A stretch of DNA of 57,707 nt from Roseihalotalea indica (GCF_022458895.1 NZ_JAINFL010000021.1:1-57707), one strand, 5' to 3'; shown: positions 8,313 through 17,938, counted from the first letter of the stretch. Made by a program: numbers and translations. The notes: a model not told the origin generated them from the letters alone.

Positions 8313-11300
8313 TTAAAGGCCAATGTTAACGCCAAGCATAAAGACGCGAGGTTTGGGATACTCAAAGTACTGAGCGTAGCCCTGGGCGAATTGCCCGCCG
8401 CTGGTTGAAACTTCAGGGTCGTAACTAGGATAGCCAGTGACCAGAAAGAAATTCTGGATAGAGGTATAGACGCGCACATTGCGTAAGCCCACTCGCTCGG
8501 TCAGTTCAGGAGCGAGATTGTAGGATAGCAACAGGTTTCTTCCCCGAAGAAATGAGCCGTCCTCTAGTCGATGGCTATCGTCGTTAGTGTCGTAGCCAGC
8601 CGATACGGGTCTGAACTGGGCAATGGGCGTATTCTGGTTCTCGGGAGTCCAGGCGTTAAGGACACTGCCTAAGCTGTTGGCAATACCCTGCCGATCTTCG
8701 GTTGAGTGCCGAGCCTGCCACATGATGTCATTGCCGTACATAAACTGAAGGTCTACCATTAGTTCCAGCCTTTTATAGCGTAGGGTATTGATGAACGAGC
8801 CGTAGCCGTCCGGCATACCGTTGCCAATCACCAGGCGGTCAGCTTGGTTAATGGAGCCATCTTCGTTTACATCCAGGTATTTGATGTCGCCGGGCAGGCG
8901 ATTGTACTGAGCCGCTTCATCGGCCTCATCCGTATTCCAGGTGCCCAGATGGACGTATCCGAAAAAGGAGTTAACCGCTTCTCCTTCCCGCACAATGGTG
9001 GCTGAACCGGGAAAGATGTCGGCACCACCGGTCAGTTTTAGTACTTTGTTTTTATTGATGGAAATGTTGAAATTGGTACTCCAGGTAACATTGTCGGTGC
9101 TGATGTTGTAAGTCGTCAAGGCTAATTCTACCCCCCGGTTTTCCATGCTACCCACGTTGCGGGTTACGGAAGTATAACCACTTGTGGAAGGTACGGGAGC
9201 ATTCAACAGCATATCATTGGACACGCGGCGATATACGTCCATTTCCAGATAAATCCGGTCATCAAATAAGCCTAACTCCACTCCGGCATCTACCTGGGTA
9301 TTTTTCTCCCATCGCAGGTCGGGATTCGCTAATCGGTCAACGCCTACACCAATGGCTCGTTGCCCACCGAAAATCACTGAATAGTTGCCTAGTCCGGCAA
9401 GTCCCTGATAGGTAGGGATTTCTGAGTTACCGGTCATACCAACGCTAGTGCGTAGTTTCAGATTAGAGATGACTGGGTTATTGTTCAGAAAGTTTTCTTC
9501 GGATACTCTCCAGCCCAGGGCGGCCGAAGGGAAGAATGCATAACGGTTTTCTACCCCGAATTTAGAAGACCCATCAATCCGTCCGGTGAGGGTAAACAGG
9601 TATTTTTCCAGTAAGTTATAGTTGACGCGGGCAAAATACGAGTTGAGGCTGTAGCCATTGCTACCGGAGCCAGGTGCTTGTGGGTTAGACCCAACGCCCA
9701 GGTTGTTATACTGGAAAAAATCATCAACAAACCCCTGGCTGGCGGCGGTAGAGAAGAATCGCTCCGACTGCTGCCAGGATAACCCTAACAGGAATGTGAG
9801 TGCATGGGCATCGGTGAAGTTAGTATTATAGGTCAGGTAATTCTCAAACTGCCAGTTATCGCGTCGGTCGTTGGTCACTGAGGCAATACCTTGCTGATTG
9901 CGGGAGCGATAGGGAAGATCCCGTCCGGAATAGCGTTTGTTCTGCTGGGTGATGATGTTGGTGCCGAACGTGGTTCTCAGCTCCAGTCCTTCGGCCAGCC
10001 GGATGTTGGTAAACACATTGCCCAACAGTGTTTGGGTTTCCAGTCGGTGGATATCCTCTTTCATGAAGCGAATCAGATTGGGGCCACCTTCCATGCCCGG
10101 GTAGTCCTCGTTTCCGGCCCAGGTGCCATCGGGGTATCTCACTGGGATGATGGGCAGCGATTCGTACAGCATTCGCATAGACCAGCTTTCTAACTGCTTC
10201 TCGTTCTGAAAGTTATAACTCAATGATCCTCCAGCGGTTAGCCAGTCATTAATCTTGCTGTCCAATACGAATCGTCCGGAGTACCGCTTCAACCAAGATT
10301 CCCGCAGCACACCATCTTCGTTGCGGTAGCCCATAAAAAGCCCGTAGCTGTTTTTCGCATCTCCGCCGGAAAAAGATAGCTGGTGGCTTTGAGCCCAGGC
10401 CTTTTGCGTGGCTTCCTCCTGCCAGTCGGTGTCGTAGAGTGGGTTACCGTTTTCGTCAAAAAGCAATGGGTCGGTTCGCTTGAGTTTGGGGTCAGTATAC
10501 TTATCCGCCGCCCAGCCTTCCGGGTCAAATTTTTCAGCATTCTGGTAGGCGATTTCTTCTACCATCAGGAATTCTTCGGAGTTGAGCACATCTACCTTCT
10601 TTGGCAGTACGCCCACGCTGGTATAGCCGTCGTAGGTTACTCGCCCGCCATCCTGGCTGCCTCGTTTGGTGGTGATCAGGATCACTCCATTGGCACCCCG
10701 AGCACCGTAAATGGCGGTGGCCGAAGCATCTTTCAGCACTTCAATAGACTCAATGCTACTGGGTTCAATAAACTCAATAGGAGAGGTGCCTCGTTGCAGG
10801 CTCCCCACTTCCAGAATGACTCCATCTACCACATACAGCGGACTGTTAGTATTGCTGACTGAGCTACTTCCCCGAATTCGGATGTTAGGGCTTCCTCCCG
10901 GTCGGCCGGAGTTTACTGCTACGTCTACCCCGGCTACTCGGCCTGCTAAGGCCTGGGGCACACTGGTAGTAGGACGTTCGGCCAGTTCCTCTGCCTGGAC
11001 TGAACCTACTGAGCCAGTCAAATCTGATTTGCGCTGGGTGCCGTAGCCAATCACTACTACTTCAGAAAGTGACTGAATATCCGGCGCCAGGGTCAGGTTA
11101 ATGGCAGTTCGGTTATTGATCTCCACCTCTTGGGTAACGTATCCGATAGAAGAGAAAACCAGCGTGTTGACTTCATCTGCTACGGTGAGGCGGTAGTTAC
11201 CTTCAATGTCGGTAACGGTGCCAGAGGTGGTGCCTTTGGCCAGTACGTTTACTCCGGGAAGCGCATCACCGCTTTCTCCGTCGGTAACTTTACCGCTGAT

Positions 11301-11762
11301 GGTTTGCTGTAGTGTGCGTAAGTGAAGTTGAGCATTACCGATGGAGGATAACCGCTCGGGGGCCTGACGCTTATTTTTGGGAGAAGTATCCAGTTTGCGG
11401 AGGTCTTCTGTTTCTTTTCGCTGGATCACGTACAGTTTGTCGCCAATTTTTTTGTACTGTAGTTTATGTAGCTTCAACGCTTTTGTCAATACGTTTTCTA
11501 ACCCTTGTTCTTTAGCATACTTGATAGTCACCTTTTTCCCGTTAATCAGTTCGCTATCGTAAGCAAACTGCACTTCGTAATCCTGCTCCAGCTTCTGTAG
11601 CAGGGTTTGCAATGATCCACTTTCCTGCTGGCGATCATGATAAAAGGCGGGTGCGCTTTTTCCGGCAAGGGCAAAATGCTGCGCCTGGACCGTATAGGTA
11701 CCAAACAGGAGAAGCAATGAGCCGACCAGGGCTCTGATGGTTGGAGTAGTTTTGTGTTGCAT
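8313..11762 (-). CDS. SusC/RagA TonB-dependent outer-membrane transporter with STN domain
   Basis: 1149 residues. After a signal peptide ending TVQAQ there is an STN (secretin/TonB short) domain at about residues 50-115 (LLQKLEQDYEVQFAYDSE), a carboxypeptidase-regulatory-like beta domain (ISGKVTDGESGDALPGVNV), the plug with LSEVVVIGYGTQRKSDLTGS and the SusC plug motif PLYVVDGV, then the barrel ending in MLGVNIGL. The STN domain is the part that signals to a FecR anti-sigma factor. The adjacent fecR and fecI genes therefore make a complete surface-signalling unit: ligand in the SusC/SusD pair, signal through STN to FecR, release of FecI. Substrate is not evident. Confidence 0.93.
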   Translation of the reverse strand: MQHKTTPTIRALVGSLLLLFGTYTVQAQHFALAGKSAPAFYHDRQQESGSLQTLLQKLEQDYEVQFAYDSELINGKKVTIKYAKEQGLENVLTKALKLHKLQYKKIGDKLYVIQRKETEDLRKLDTSPKNKRQAPERLSSIGNAQLHLRTLQQTISGKVTDGESGDALPGVNVLAKGTTSGTVTDIEGNYRLTVADEVNTLVFSSIGYVTQEVEINNRTAINLTLAPDIQSLSEVVVIGYGTQRKSDLTGSVGSVQAEELAERPTTSVPQALAGRVAGVDVAVNSGRPGGSPNIRIRGSSSVSNTNSPLYVVDGVILEVGSLQRGTSPIEFIEPSSIESIEVLKDASATAIYGARGANGVILITTKRGSQDGGRVTYDGYTSVGVLPKKVDVLNSEEFLMVEEIAYQNAEKFDPEGWAADKYTDPKLKRTDPLLFDENGNPLYDTDWQEEATQKAWAQSHQLSFSGGDAKNSYGLFMGYRNEDGVLRESWLKRYSGRFVLDSKINDWLTAGGSLSYNFQNEKQLESWSMRMLYESLPIIPVRYPDGTWAGNEDYPGMEGGPNLIRFMKEDIHRLETQTLLGNVFTNIRLAEGLELRTTFGTNIITQQNKRYSGRDLPYRSRNQQGIASVTNDRRDNWQFENYLTYNTNFTDAHALTFLLGLSWQQSERFFSTAASQGFVDDFFQYNNLGVGSNPQAPGSGSNGYSLNSYFARVNYNLLEKYLFTLTGRIDGSSKFGVENRYAFFPSAALGWRVSEENFLNNNPVISNLKLRTSVGMTGNSEIPTYQGLAGLGNYSVIFGGQRAIGVGVDRLANPDLRWEKNTQVDAGVELGLFDDRIYLEMDVYRRVSNDMLLNAPVPSTSGYTSVTRNVGSMENRGVELALTTYNISTDNVTWSTNFNISINKNKVLKLTGGADIFPGSATIVREGEAVNSFFGYVHLGTWNTDEADEAAQYNRLPGDIKYLDVNEDGSINQADRLVIGNGMPDGYGSFINTLRYKRLELMVDLQFMYGNDIMWQARHSTEDRQGIANSLGSVLNAWTPENQNTPIAQFRPVSAGYDTNDDSHRLEDGSFLRGRNLLLSYNLAPELTERVGLRNVRVYTSIQNFFLVTGYPSYDPEVSTSGGQFAQGYAQYFEYPKPRVFMLGVNIGL

Positions 11763-11825
11763 AATTGTTGTATTTGTAAGTGAAAAAAGTAGCTGGCACT
11801 ATGTCAGCCGGTTGATAGAGCGTGG

Positions 11826-12863
11826 TTATGGGTATATTCTGATGATCTTCCCCTCCTGTTTTACTTTTACCTCGAAGGAAACCTCGATGGCTTCTAATAG
11901 TAGAGGAAGTTCGTCGCGGGAAATTTTAGCAGTAAACGTTTTGCTGGCCAATGTCCGAGTCGCAATATTAACCTCAAGTCCGTAGTATTCTTCTATGGCC
12001 CTGGCCACCTCGCGTAAGGTAGTTTGCTCAAAAATGAAAAGATTATTCCGCCAGTTGAGCGTGGTATCGGCTTCTGTTTTTATGAGTTGAAATTTATTGT
12101 CTTCTTCTGATAGGCTTAACAGGTCACCGGGCTGCAAGATCTGGGTTTGCTCAATCTGAGGGCTGGCTACTTTCACCTTGCCTGATTTCAGCAGGACTTC
12201 GCTGTGAGTGGGGCGGCTGGTTACGTTAAAGGTGGTACCCAGTACTTCAATGTCAAGATTATCTGTGTGGACGATAAATGTTTTCAGCTTAGGAAATTGG
12301 TCGGCCTCCTCTTTACTCAATCGCTTCACATGAAAGTAAGCTTCACCTTCCAGCCATACCTCCCGAGGAGCGTTATTATCAGTATCTACTTTCACTTTTA
12401 GTGTGGTATTGGCATTCAGTGCCACTTCGCTGCCGTCGGTGAGCACAATGGTTTTATTCTCCTGGTAGGCCGTTTGGTAGGTTTCAAACCTGGGAAAGAG
12501 TTGCCAGACGGCAACTGTTGCTAACAGCAGAGCCCCAACGGCGGCAACGGCAGCGTACTTCCGATAGAATGGCCGGTGAATGGGAGAACGATTTGAAGAA
12601 ACCTTCTCGGCCTTTTCGTATACCTGCTGTAATATATGCTGCTGCCGTTCCCGGGAAAGGGTGTAAGGCTGGTAGCGAATATTAGTAATGATATCCCTGG
12701 CCTCTTCCACAGCCTCACGCTTTTCGGGATAGATTTGTAAAAACTGCTCCCAGAACCGGTCGGATTCAGTATCGGGTTGACTGGCCCACTGCTGGAAAGC
12801 TTCATCAGCAACAAAGTCTTCTACTTCGTAATTGTGATATTCAGAGTAAGAGGGCTGGTCCAT
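11826..12863 (-). CDS. FecR-family anti-sigma factor
   Basis: 345 residues. There is a cytoplasmic N-terminal helical region with FWEQFLQIYPEK, one membrane span near residues 105-125 (YAAVAAVGALLLATVAVWQL), a periplasmic FecR domain (LTDGSEVALNANTTLKV, VWLEGEAYFHV, IEVLGTTFNV, LKSGKVKV) and a C-terminal DUF4974 region (LREVARAIEEYYGLEV). It holds the sigma factor encoded just upstream until the STN domain of the SusC protein signals. It lies 131 bases from the sigma gene; a 12-bp palindrome CTTATCGATAAG at 12972-12983 sits in that gap. Length and domain order are usual for Bacteroidota. Confidence 0.92.
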   Translation of the reverse strand: MDQPSYSEYHNYEVEDFVADEAFQQWASQPDTESDRFWEQFLQIYPEKREAVEEARDIITNIRYQPYTLSRERQQHILQQVYEKAEKVSSNRSPIHRPFYRKYAAVAAVGALLLATVAVWQLFPRFETYQTAYQENKTIVLTDGSEVALNANTTLKVKVDTDNNAPREVWLEGEAYFHVKRLSKEEADQFPKLKTFIVHTDNLDIEVLGTTFNVTSRPTHSEVLLKSGKVKVASPQIEQTQILQPGDLLSLSEEDNKFQLIKTEADTTLNWRNNLFIFEQTTLREVARAIEEYYGLEVNIATRTLASKTFTAKISRDELPLLLEAIEVSFEVKVKQEGKIIRIYP

Positions 12864-12993
12864 ATCCTAAACATTTTGATTATAGGATACCACCATTGTA
12901 CTTTTTGCCCCATGCTGAGCAAAACTTTTTTTATTTTTAGATATGCATCAACAAACTGTAAGAGAAGCTATCTTATCGATAAGAAAAGCGAAT

Positions 12994-13569
12994 TTATGTT
13001 GATAAAATGGCAAGAAGGAAAAAATTAAACGTAGGAGTCTTAACATGCTCTCGGAGTACCTGAATGGCCCGGGCCATAAGCTTATATATGGCTTTTACCT
13101 GCACTGACATTATTTCGGCAATATCTTCGTACGATAACTGATTATAAAAACGTAGATAAATTACCTCTTTTTGCTTATCGCTTAGTTTTGAAAAGGCCTG
13201 TCTGAGGTGGATTAGCTTTTCTTCATCGATATGCTCTGACCATTGCGGGTGAAAATCCTGGGAGTGGCAATAAAAATCCGAATACGTTTGTAATGCATTT
13301 TTCTGCTGGGTGCTAAGCTTTCGAGTGATTCTTCGGCGAACTGAAACTAGCAGATAAGATGTGACGGAAGAAACAGCATTCACCTGCTCCCTCTTTTCCC
13401 ACAAATCAGAAAAAAGATCCTGAATACAATCTTCTACCAAGGCTGTATCACGGGTTATTCGCATTCCGTAGTCAAACAGGCGGTTAACGTGCTGGTAATA
13501 CAGTTGCTCGAAGGCAAGTTTATCTCCTTTTCGGTACCTATCCCACAAATGATTTGCCTCAAGCTGCAT
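12994..13569 (-). CDS. ECF RNA polymerase sigma-70 factor, FecI type
   Basis: 191 residues. Region 2 is seen in DKLAFEQLYYQHVNRLFDYG and DCIQDLFSDLWEKRE, region 4 in FSKLSDKQKEVIYLRFYNQL followed by the helix-turn-helix LSYEDIAEIMSVQVKAIYKL. This matches the Bacteroidota expansion of ECF sigma factors. It is the first gene of the fecI-fecR-susC-susD block and probably drives that block on ligand sensing. The C terminus ends in a short hydrophobic tail FNFFLLAILST, which is common in this family. The ATG at 13569 is supported by the start of region 2 a few residues later. Confidence 0.9.
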   Translation of the reverse strand: MQLEANHLWDRYRKGDKLAFEQLYYQHVNRLFDYGMRITRDTALVEDCIQDLFSDLWEKREQVNAVSSVTSYLLVSVRRRITRKLSTQQKNALQTYSDFYCHSQDFHPQWSEHIDEEKLIHLRQAFSKLSDKQKEVIYLRFYNQLSYEDIAEIMSVQVKAIYKLMARAIQVLREHVKTPTFNFFLLAILST

Positions 13570-13807
13570 ATAGGGTAGAATCGTAGGTTGTTTATGTTAT
13601 TGATCAAGCAATTAATAGTATGAAATTAGTAAGTGATAGTCAACTTATCCAGCTCATATTGCTTTTTTTGTAGCAAATGAGGGGTTCAATCTTATGATTT
13701 TATAAGCTTATTTAAAGAGTATTTTTATTTAAGCGCTGTTATGAAGGTCTGACTTGTTTTTTCATGAAAATTAATTCGGATATTTAGGGCTAACCGAAAT
13801 ATGGGAC

Positions 13808-14266
13808 ATGACTATCCTGGAATCTACCCGCAATGATCTTCTTTCTATTTTGGAATTGCAAAAAGTCTGCTATTGGCAAGAAGCAGAAATTTATGATGAT
13901 TTTGTGATACCACCCCTCACTCAAACGCTAGCATCTATTACGCATGACTTTGAGCAACAGGTAATTTTAAAGGCTGAATCTGAGAAAACAATTGTGGGTT
14001 CGGTCCGGGGTTACCTTGAAGGAGAGACCTGTAAAATTGGCCGATTGATTGTGCATCAGGATTTTCAGAACAAGGGCATCGGAGCTCAGCTCATGAGGGC
14101 TATAGAGGAGCGGTTTGCAGAAGCACAAATGTACGAATTATTTACCGGGCACCTGAGCGCAAAAAATCTATATTTGTACAAGAAGCTAGGGTATACGGCC
14201 TTTCGGCAGGAAAGAGTAAATAATCGTCTGGAATTGGTGTTTCTGGAGAAAAAAAACGACCAATGA
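13808..14266 (+). CDS. GNAT family N-acetyltransferase
   Basis: 152 residues. The acetyl-CoA loop is seen in IGRLIVHQDFQNKGIGAQLM (the Q/R-x-x-G-x-G/A type: QNKGIG), followed by LYLYKKLGY in the C-terminal half, both standard for GNAT enzymes. No signal peptide. The substrate cannot be told; the size and the C-terminal KKLGY motif fit small cytoplasmic GNATs of the RimI-like type. The stop overlaps the start of the next gene by four bases (ATGA), so the two are translated from one message, although a functional link is not obvious. Confidence 0.85.
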   Translation: MTILESTRNDLLSILELQKVCYWQEAEIYDDFVIPPLTQTLASITHDFEQQVILKAESEKTIVGSVRGYLEGETCKIGRLIVHQDFQNKGIGAQLMRAIEERFAEAQMYELFTGHLSAKNLYLYKKLGYTAFRQERVNNRLELVFLEKKNDQ

Positions 14267-15087
14267 GAATTGTACTAGTGTTACTTTCTATGACAGTGCT
14301 GGTAGCGTGCCAGCGAAAAGGGTATACTGAGAGACAGAATTTCCCTAATGATATGCAAGTAGTAGAGAACCTTCCGGGCCCAAACAATGTATGGGTTTTT
14401 TTATTAGCGGGTCAATCCAATATGGCGGGTAGAGGTGAGGTTGCGCCCGTCGATACCATTCCTCATGAGCGCATATTTTCGATAAACCCGGACGGTGAAA
14501 TTGTTTATGCGAAAGAACCTCTACACTATTACGAACCCAACCTGACGGGGCTTGATTGTGGACTGTCATTTGGTAAAACTCTGATTGACCATTTGCCAGA
14601 TAGCGTGTCATTGTTGCTGTTACCAACAGCTGTGGGAGGTAGTGCCATTCAGCAATGGTTGGGAGATTCTACCCATCGGCAGGTAAGGCTGCTTTCCAAT
14701 TTTCGGGAAAAAGTGGCCATAGGGCAACGCTATGGAAGGATTAAGGGAGTACTCTGGCATCAGGGTGAAAATGATGCTACCGAAGAAGGTATACCCCACT
14801 ACCAGCAGCGGCTGACTGAGCTGATTGCTATTTTTAGAGATCTGGCCCAAAATGAAGAGCTTCCGGTGGTGTTAGGCGAACTGGGTAGCTACTCCCGGAA
14901 TCCTGAAAACTGGCTCCGGCTCAATCAGGAGATACATGCGTATGCTAACCAAAACCCTCAGGCTGCTGTAGTTTACACGCAGGATTTGCCCGGTAAAGAT
15001 GATTACCTGCATTTTACTGCTGAGGGGCAGCGGGAGCTAGGCAAGCGCTTTGCTCAGGAATATCTGAAACTCATGCAAATTCCCTGA
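14263..15087 (+). CDS. Sialate O-acetylesterase (SASA)-type carbohydrate esterase lipoprotein
   Basis: 274 residues with lipobox TVLVAC, so exported and lipid-anchored. The SGNH-type catalytic blocks of the SASA/DUF303 family are present: LLAGQSNMAGRG carries the nucleophile Ser, LPTAVGGSAIQQW the oxyanion Gly, GVLWHQGENDAT the conserved Trp-His-Gln-Gly-Glu, and DDYLHFTAEG the C-terminal Asp and His. It probably removes acetyl groups from a sugar or glycan (CE6-like). It overlaps the GNAT gene by four bases. Nearest carbohydrate genes are the SusC/SusD block on the other strand. All catalytic residues are in place. Confidence 0.85.
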   Translation: MRIVLVLLSMTVLVACQRKGYTERQNFPNDMQVVENLPGPNNVWVFLLAGQSNMAGRGEVAPVDTIPHERIFSINPDGEIVYAKEPLHYYEPNLTGLDCGLSFGKTLIDHLPDSVSLLLLPTAVGGSAIQQWLGDSTHRQVRLLSNFREKVAIGQRYGRIKGVLWHQGENDATEEGIPHYQQRLTELIAIFRDLAQNEELPVVLGELGSYSRNPENWLRLNQEIHAYANQNPQAAVVYTQDLPGKDDYLHFTAEGQRELGKRFAQEYLKLMQIP

Positions 15088-15109
15088 AAAGATCAAGGTC
15101 TGTGCTTCA

Positions 15110-15724
15110 TTAAGGTGAGCATGAACAAAAGGTAACGGAAGCGTCGATGCTGCCATCGGAAGTGTCTAGTGTGGTAGCACTATCATCACAGATATCAAGA
15201 TTACCGGTGATGGTACCACTAGAGTTGTTGACGGATTGCCCACGTACGACAATAGGGTAGCACCCTTCATCCTGCAAGCCACTCACCTCGCCATTATTGA
15301 TAAAATTTCCTTTCACTTCAATAGTACCCTGCTGGTACAAAGCTCCCTCGCTATTCACAATCAGGCGGCTGTTTACCTGCACATAGCCATAGTTGAAAAA
15401 GGCGGAGCGGTCGTCAATGATCAGTTCATCGGTAATGAGTGAGTCATAATTACTGAATTCTCCGGTATTTATAAGCACTCTCGGCGAGGAAACCCGGCCT
15501 ACATTACAGACTTTTCCGCCATCCATCACAATAGTACCGGTAATGATGCCCGTTGAATCTACACAAACCAGTTCGTTCCGGTTTACCTGCCAGTCGTTGT
15601 TTTGTTCCGAATCGACGATCGTAGAACAGTTATCGCAGTTTACAATGGTGCGTTGTATAACATCAGGTTCCTGCTGGCAGGCCACCATTACCCCCCATAA
15701 TCCCATCCATATAAATTTTCGCAT
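15110..15724 (-). CDS. Repetitive exported lipoprotein, probable beta-helix, function unknown
   Basis: 204 residues. The N terminus is MRKFIWMGLWGVMVAC, a lipoprotein signal. After a Cys-containing start (IVNCDNCSTIVDSEQ) the protein is made of short strands with recurring Asn-Gly-type turns (VLINTGEFSNYDSLI, FFNYGYVQVNSRLIV, QGTIEVKGNFINNGEVSG), which suggests a right-handed beta-helix of about six coils. It ends in CSCSP. I do not recognise a named family. It lies convergent to the esterase gene with a 22-base gap. A surface or adhesion role is possible but not shown. Confidence 0.6.
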   Translation of the reverse strand: MRKFIWMGLWGVMVACQQEPDVIQRTIVNCDNCSTIVDSEQNNDWQVNRNELVCVDSTGIITGTIVMDGGKVCNVGRVSSPRVLINTGEFSNYDSLITDELIIDDRSAFFNYGYVQVNSRLIVNSEGALYQQGTIEVKGNFINNGEVSGLQDEGCYPIVVRGQSVNNSSGTITGNLDICDDSATTLDTSDGSIDASVTFCSCSP

Positions 15725-15832
15725 ACTGTTGATACTCGCTAACCAGGAGGATTGTTAACACGACTGCCGAAAATTATGGATGGTGGACATAGGATACGGT
15801 GATATTGTAGCAAGCTCCTACCTAATGCGTAA

Positions 15833-16369
15833 TTATATCCAATTCAGATTTATGACTTGCAGCTTCCCTTGAATCACTTGCTTGTTGGTTCTTTTTTCGC
15901 GATCTCTAAGCTCAAGTACTGAACTTAGTTTGTCTACTAAATGATCTTCTTCCTGTTGAGTTACGATCAATTGAAAATTTAGATTAGACTTATTAGGATG
16001 TTCTTGATCGTAAGAAGTAGTTAAGTAGTGCCCAAGAATTTCTATTTTCCATTCTTTTTCCATCTTTCCAAACTCTTCAATCACAATCAAAATACTATGA
16101 GTATTATTGGTCCAGTCTAAATGAAAATCCCATACCTGATTTATAGTCCATTTTTTTGGATTTTGCTCATTCCAGTAAATGGGGACAAATGGAAACAATT
16201 TTCTCACTTGATCAATATACTGATCAAACCTTTCTATATGGGGTGGAAATTTGTATGTCTGTTTGTTAGATGTGCTTATTAATCTATTAACAAAATCATG
16301 TCTTTCTCTTTCGGATTTGCCTACAATCAACAGATGTTTCTTATCAATACTTTTTAAAGGCTCTGGCAT
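15833..16369 (-). CDS. Hypothetical protein, 178 residues
   Basis: I do not recognise this protein. It is rich in Lys, Glu, Asn and Trp, without a signal peptide, and its DNA is clearly more AT-rich than the flanking genes, which hints at recent acquisition. The N-terminal LLIVGKSERERHDFVNRLI recalls a P-loop strand-loop-helix but lacks the full GxxxxGK[ST] signature. A strand followed by acidic residues, SILIVIEEFGKMEKEW, could mimic a Walker B region, and LNFQLIVTQQEED a sensor strand. A degenerate small NTPase is therefore a guess. It lies alone between the beta-helix lipoprotein and the M20 peptidase. Confidence 0.55.
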   Translation of the reverse strand: MPEPLKSIDKKHLLIVGKSERERHDFVNRLISTSNKQTYKFPPHIERFDQYIDQVRKLFPFVPIYWNEQNPKKWTINQVWDFHLDWTNNTHSILIVIEEFGKMEKEWKIEILGHYLTTSYDQEHPNKSNLNFQLIVTQQEEDHLVDKLSSVLELRDREKRTNKQVIQGKLQVINLNWI

Positions 16370-16408
16370 ATTTTCCCAAGTATAGTAACGCGCTCATCCA
16401 ACGACCTA

Positions 16409-17938
16409 TTACAGAGGCTCAGCCAAAAGTGCTAGGTAGGTTTCAATGCCTCGCTGGAAATTACCCAGGCGGATGTTTTCATTTGGGCTATGTTGGTTAT
16501 TGTCGGGGTTAACCGTGGGAACGATGACGGCTGGCACATTCAACGTATTTACGAAGGGGGCAATAGGCACTGAGCCACCGGTGGTGCGAATCTTGATGGG
16601 GGGCGTTCCAAACTGGTGAGTCAAGGCCCGGTCTAGCCACTGGCCTACTTCACTGCTAAACTCGGTGCGGAAAGCGGGGTAGGATATCTCTGAACTAAAG
16701 AAGGCCAATTTTGGGTATTGAGTACGCTCTTCATCCGTAGGTTGGTGGTCTATTAAATGATACCCCTGTTGTTCAATATGTTCTTTCACCAAACGGACCA
16801 GTCGCTCCGGGTCGCTTTCCATCACCAGGCGAATATCAAGTTCAGCCGTAGCCGTTCCAGGAACAATGGTGCGTACCCGCTCACCTACCCAGGCCGAAGA
16901 GAGGCCGCGGATATTCAGGGAAGGATACTGTAGGGCTTCCTGGTATGTCTGGCCTACCTGATCGGTTGAGGCAATCCCCAGTTTATGTTGAATTTCAGTC
17001 TCGTCGTCTGGCACCTGGGCTAGTATCTTCCGCGTCTCTTCGTCCAGCGTAATTCCGTCGTAAAAGCCCGGAATGGTTACCCGGCCCTGTTCGTCTTTCA
17101 TGGAAGCCAGCAATTGGCTTAGCCGCAACGCCGGGTTGGGGGCGTAGTTACCGTAATGCCCGCTGTGCTGAGGAACTCTCGGCCCATAAACCGTTAGTGT
17201 TAGGGTGGCGATACCCCGCGCACCAAACTTCAAGGTAGGCTCATTGGTGATGTGGGGCGGTCCATCGTAGATAATCAGCATATCAGCGGCCAGAGCCTCC
17301 TGATGTTGCCGAACCGCTGCGGGTAGATTGGGCGAACCGAGTTCTTCTTCAAAATCAATAATGACTTTAAGGTTGTAATTTGGGGTAAAGTCTGCTTGCT
17401 GCATGGCATCCAGTGCGGCCAGAAACATCACAATCGGCCCTTTGGCATCGGAGGCAGAGCGAGCAAAAACACGCCAGTCTTCATAGTCTGCTTCGGGAGT
17501 AAGGGCTTTCCAATCCATAGGCTTCCAGGAACCATCTTCAGCCTGACTTTTAAGGGTAGGGGTAAATGGGTGGGGTTGTTGCCATTGGCTGGAATCTACC
17601 GGTTGCCCGTCAGCCTGAAGGTAGATCAGCACAGTTTTACCGTTGGGGGCAAAGCTTTTTTCCGCGAGTAGCAGTGGAATCTCACCTTGCGTAGCCAGGC
17701 GTTGCGTCTGAAAATCATGGCCTTGGAAAGCACTGTCCAGCCACTGGATGTTCCGTTCAATATCGGCCGGGTAATGGGCATCGTTGGGCAGGCTCAACAG
17801 GCTGTGCAGGGCCGACCAGGCCGCAGGCAACTGTTGCCGGGACAAGGCTTGAATTTTTTCTGGAGATAGCTGCTGGGCATACGCGGAAAAAACGCCGGCG
17901 ATTAAAGTTGCAATCGCTAGAGAACTCAGAAATTTCAT
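16409..17938 (-). CDS. M20-family metallopeptidase/deacylase, exported
   Basis: 509 residues with a signal peptide ending FSAYAQ. The M20 layout is present: DFEEELGSPNL has the catalytic Glu pair, SDAKGPI the bridging Asp, IIYDGPP an Asp ligand, a lid domain follows (RTIVPGTATAELDIRLV), and HSPNENI carries the late His ligand. In place of the usual first-ligand motif GHxD the protein has LQAD at 107-110, so the His is replaced by Gln. This may be a subfamily trait. It is likely a periplasmic dipeptidase-like enzyme of altered metal binding, or one that works with a single metal. It is transcribed alone. Confidence 0.85.
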   Translation of the reverse strand: MKFLSSLAIATLIAGVFSAYAQQLSPEKIQALSRQQLPAAWSALHSLLSLPNDAHYPADIERNIQWLDSAFQGHDFQTQRLATQGEIPLLLAEKSFAPNGKTVLIYLQADGQPVDSSQWQQPHPFTPTLKSQAEDGSWKPMDWKALTPEADYEDWRVFARSASDAKGPIVMFLAALDAMQQADFTPNYNLKVIIDFEEELGSPNLPAAVRQHQEALAADMLIIYDGPPHITNEPTLKFGARGIATLTLTVYGPRVPQHSGHYGNYAPNPALRLSQLLASMKDEQGRVTIPGFYDGITLDEETRKILAQVPDDETEIQHKLGIASTDQVGQTYQEALQYPSLNIRGLSSAWVGERVRTIVPGTATAELDIRLVMESDPERLVRLVKEHIEQQGYHLIDHQPTDEERTQYPKLAFFSSEISYPAFRTEFSSEVGQWLDRALTHQFGTPPIKIRTTGGSVPIAPFVNTLNVPAVIVPTVNPDNNQHSPNENIRLGNFQRGIETYLALLAEPL

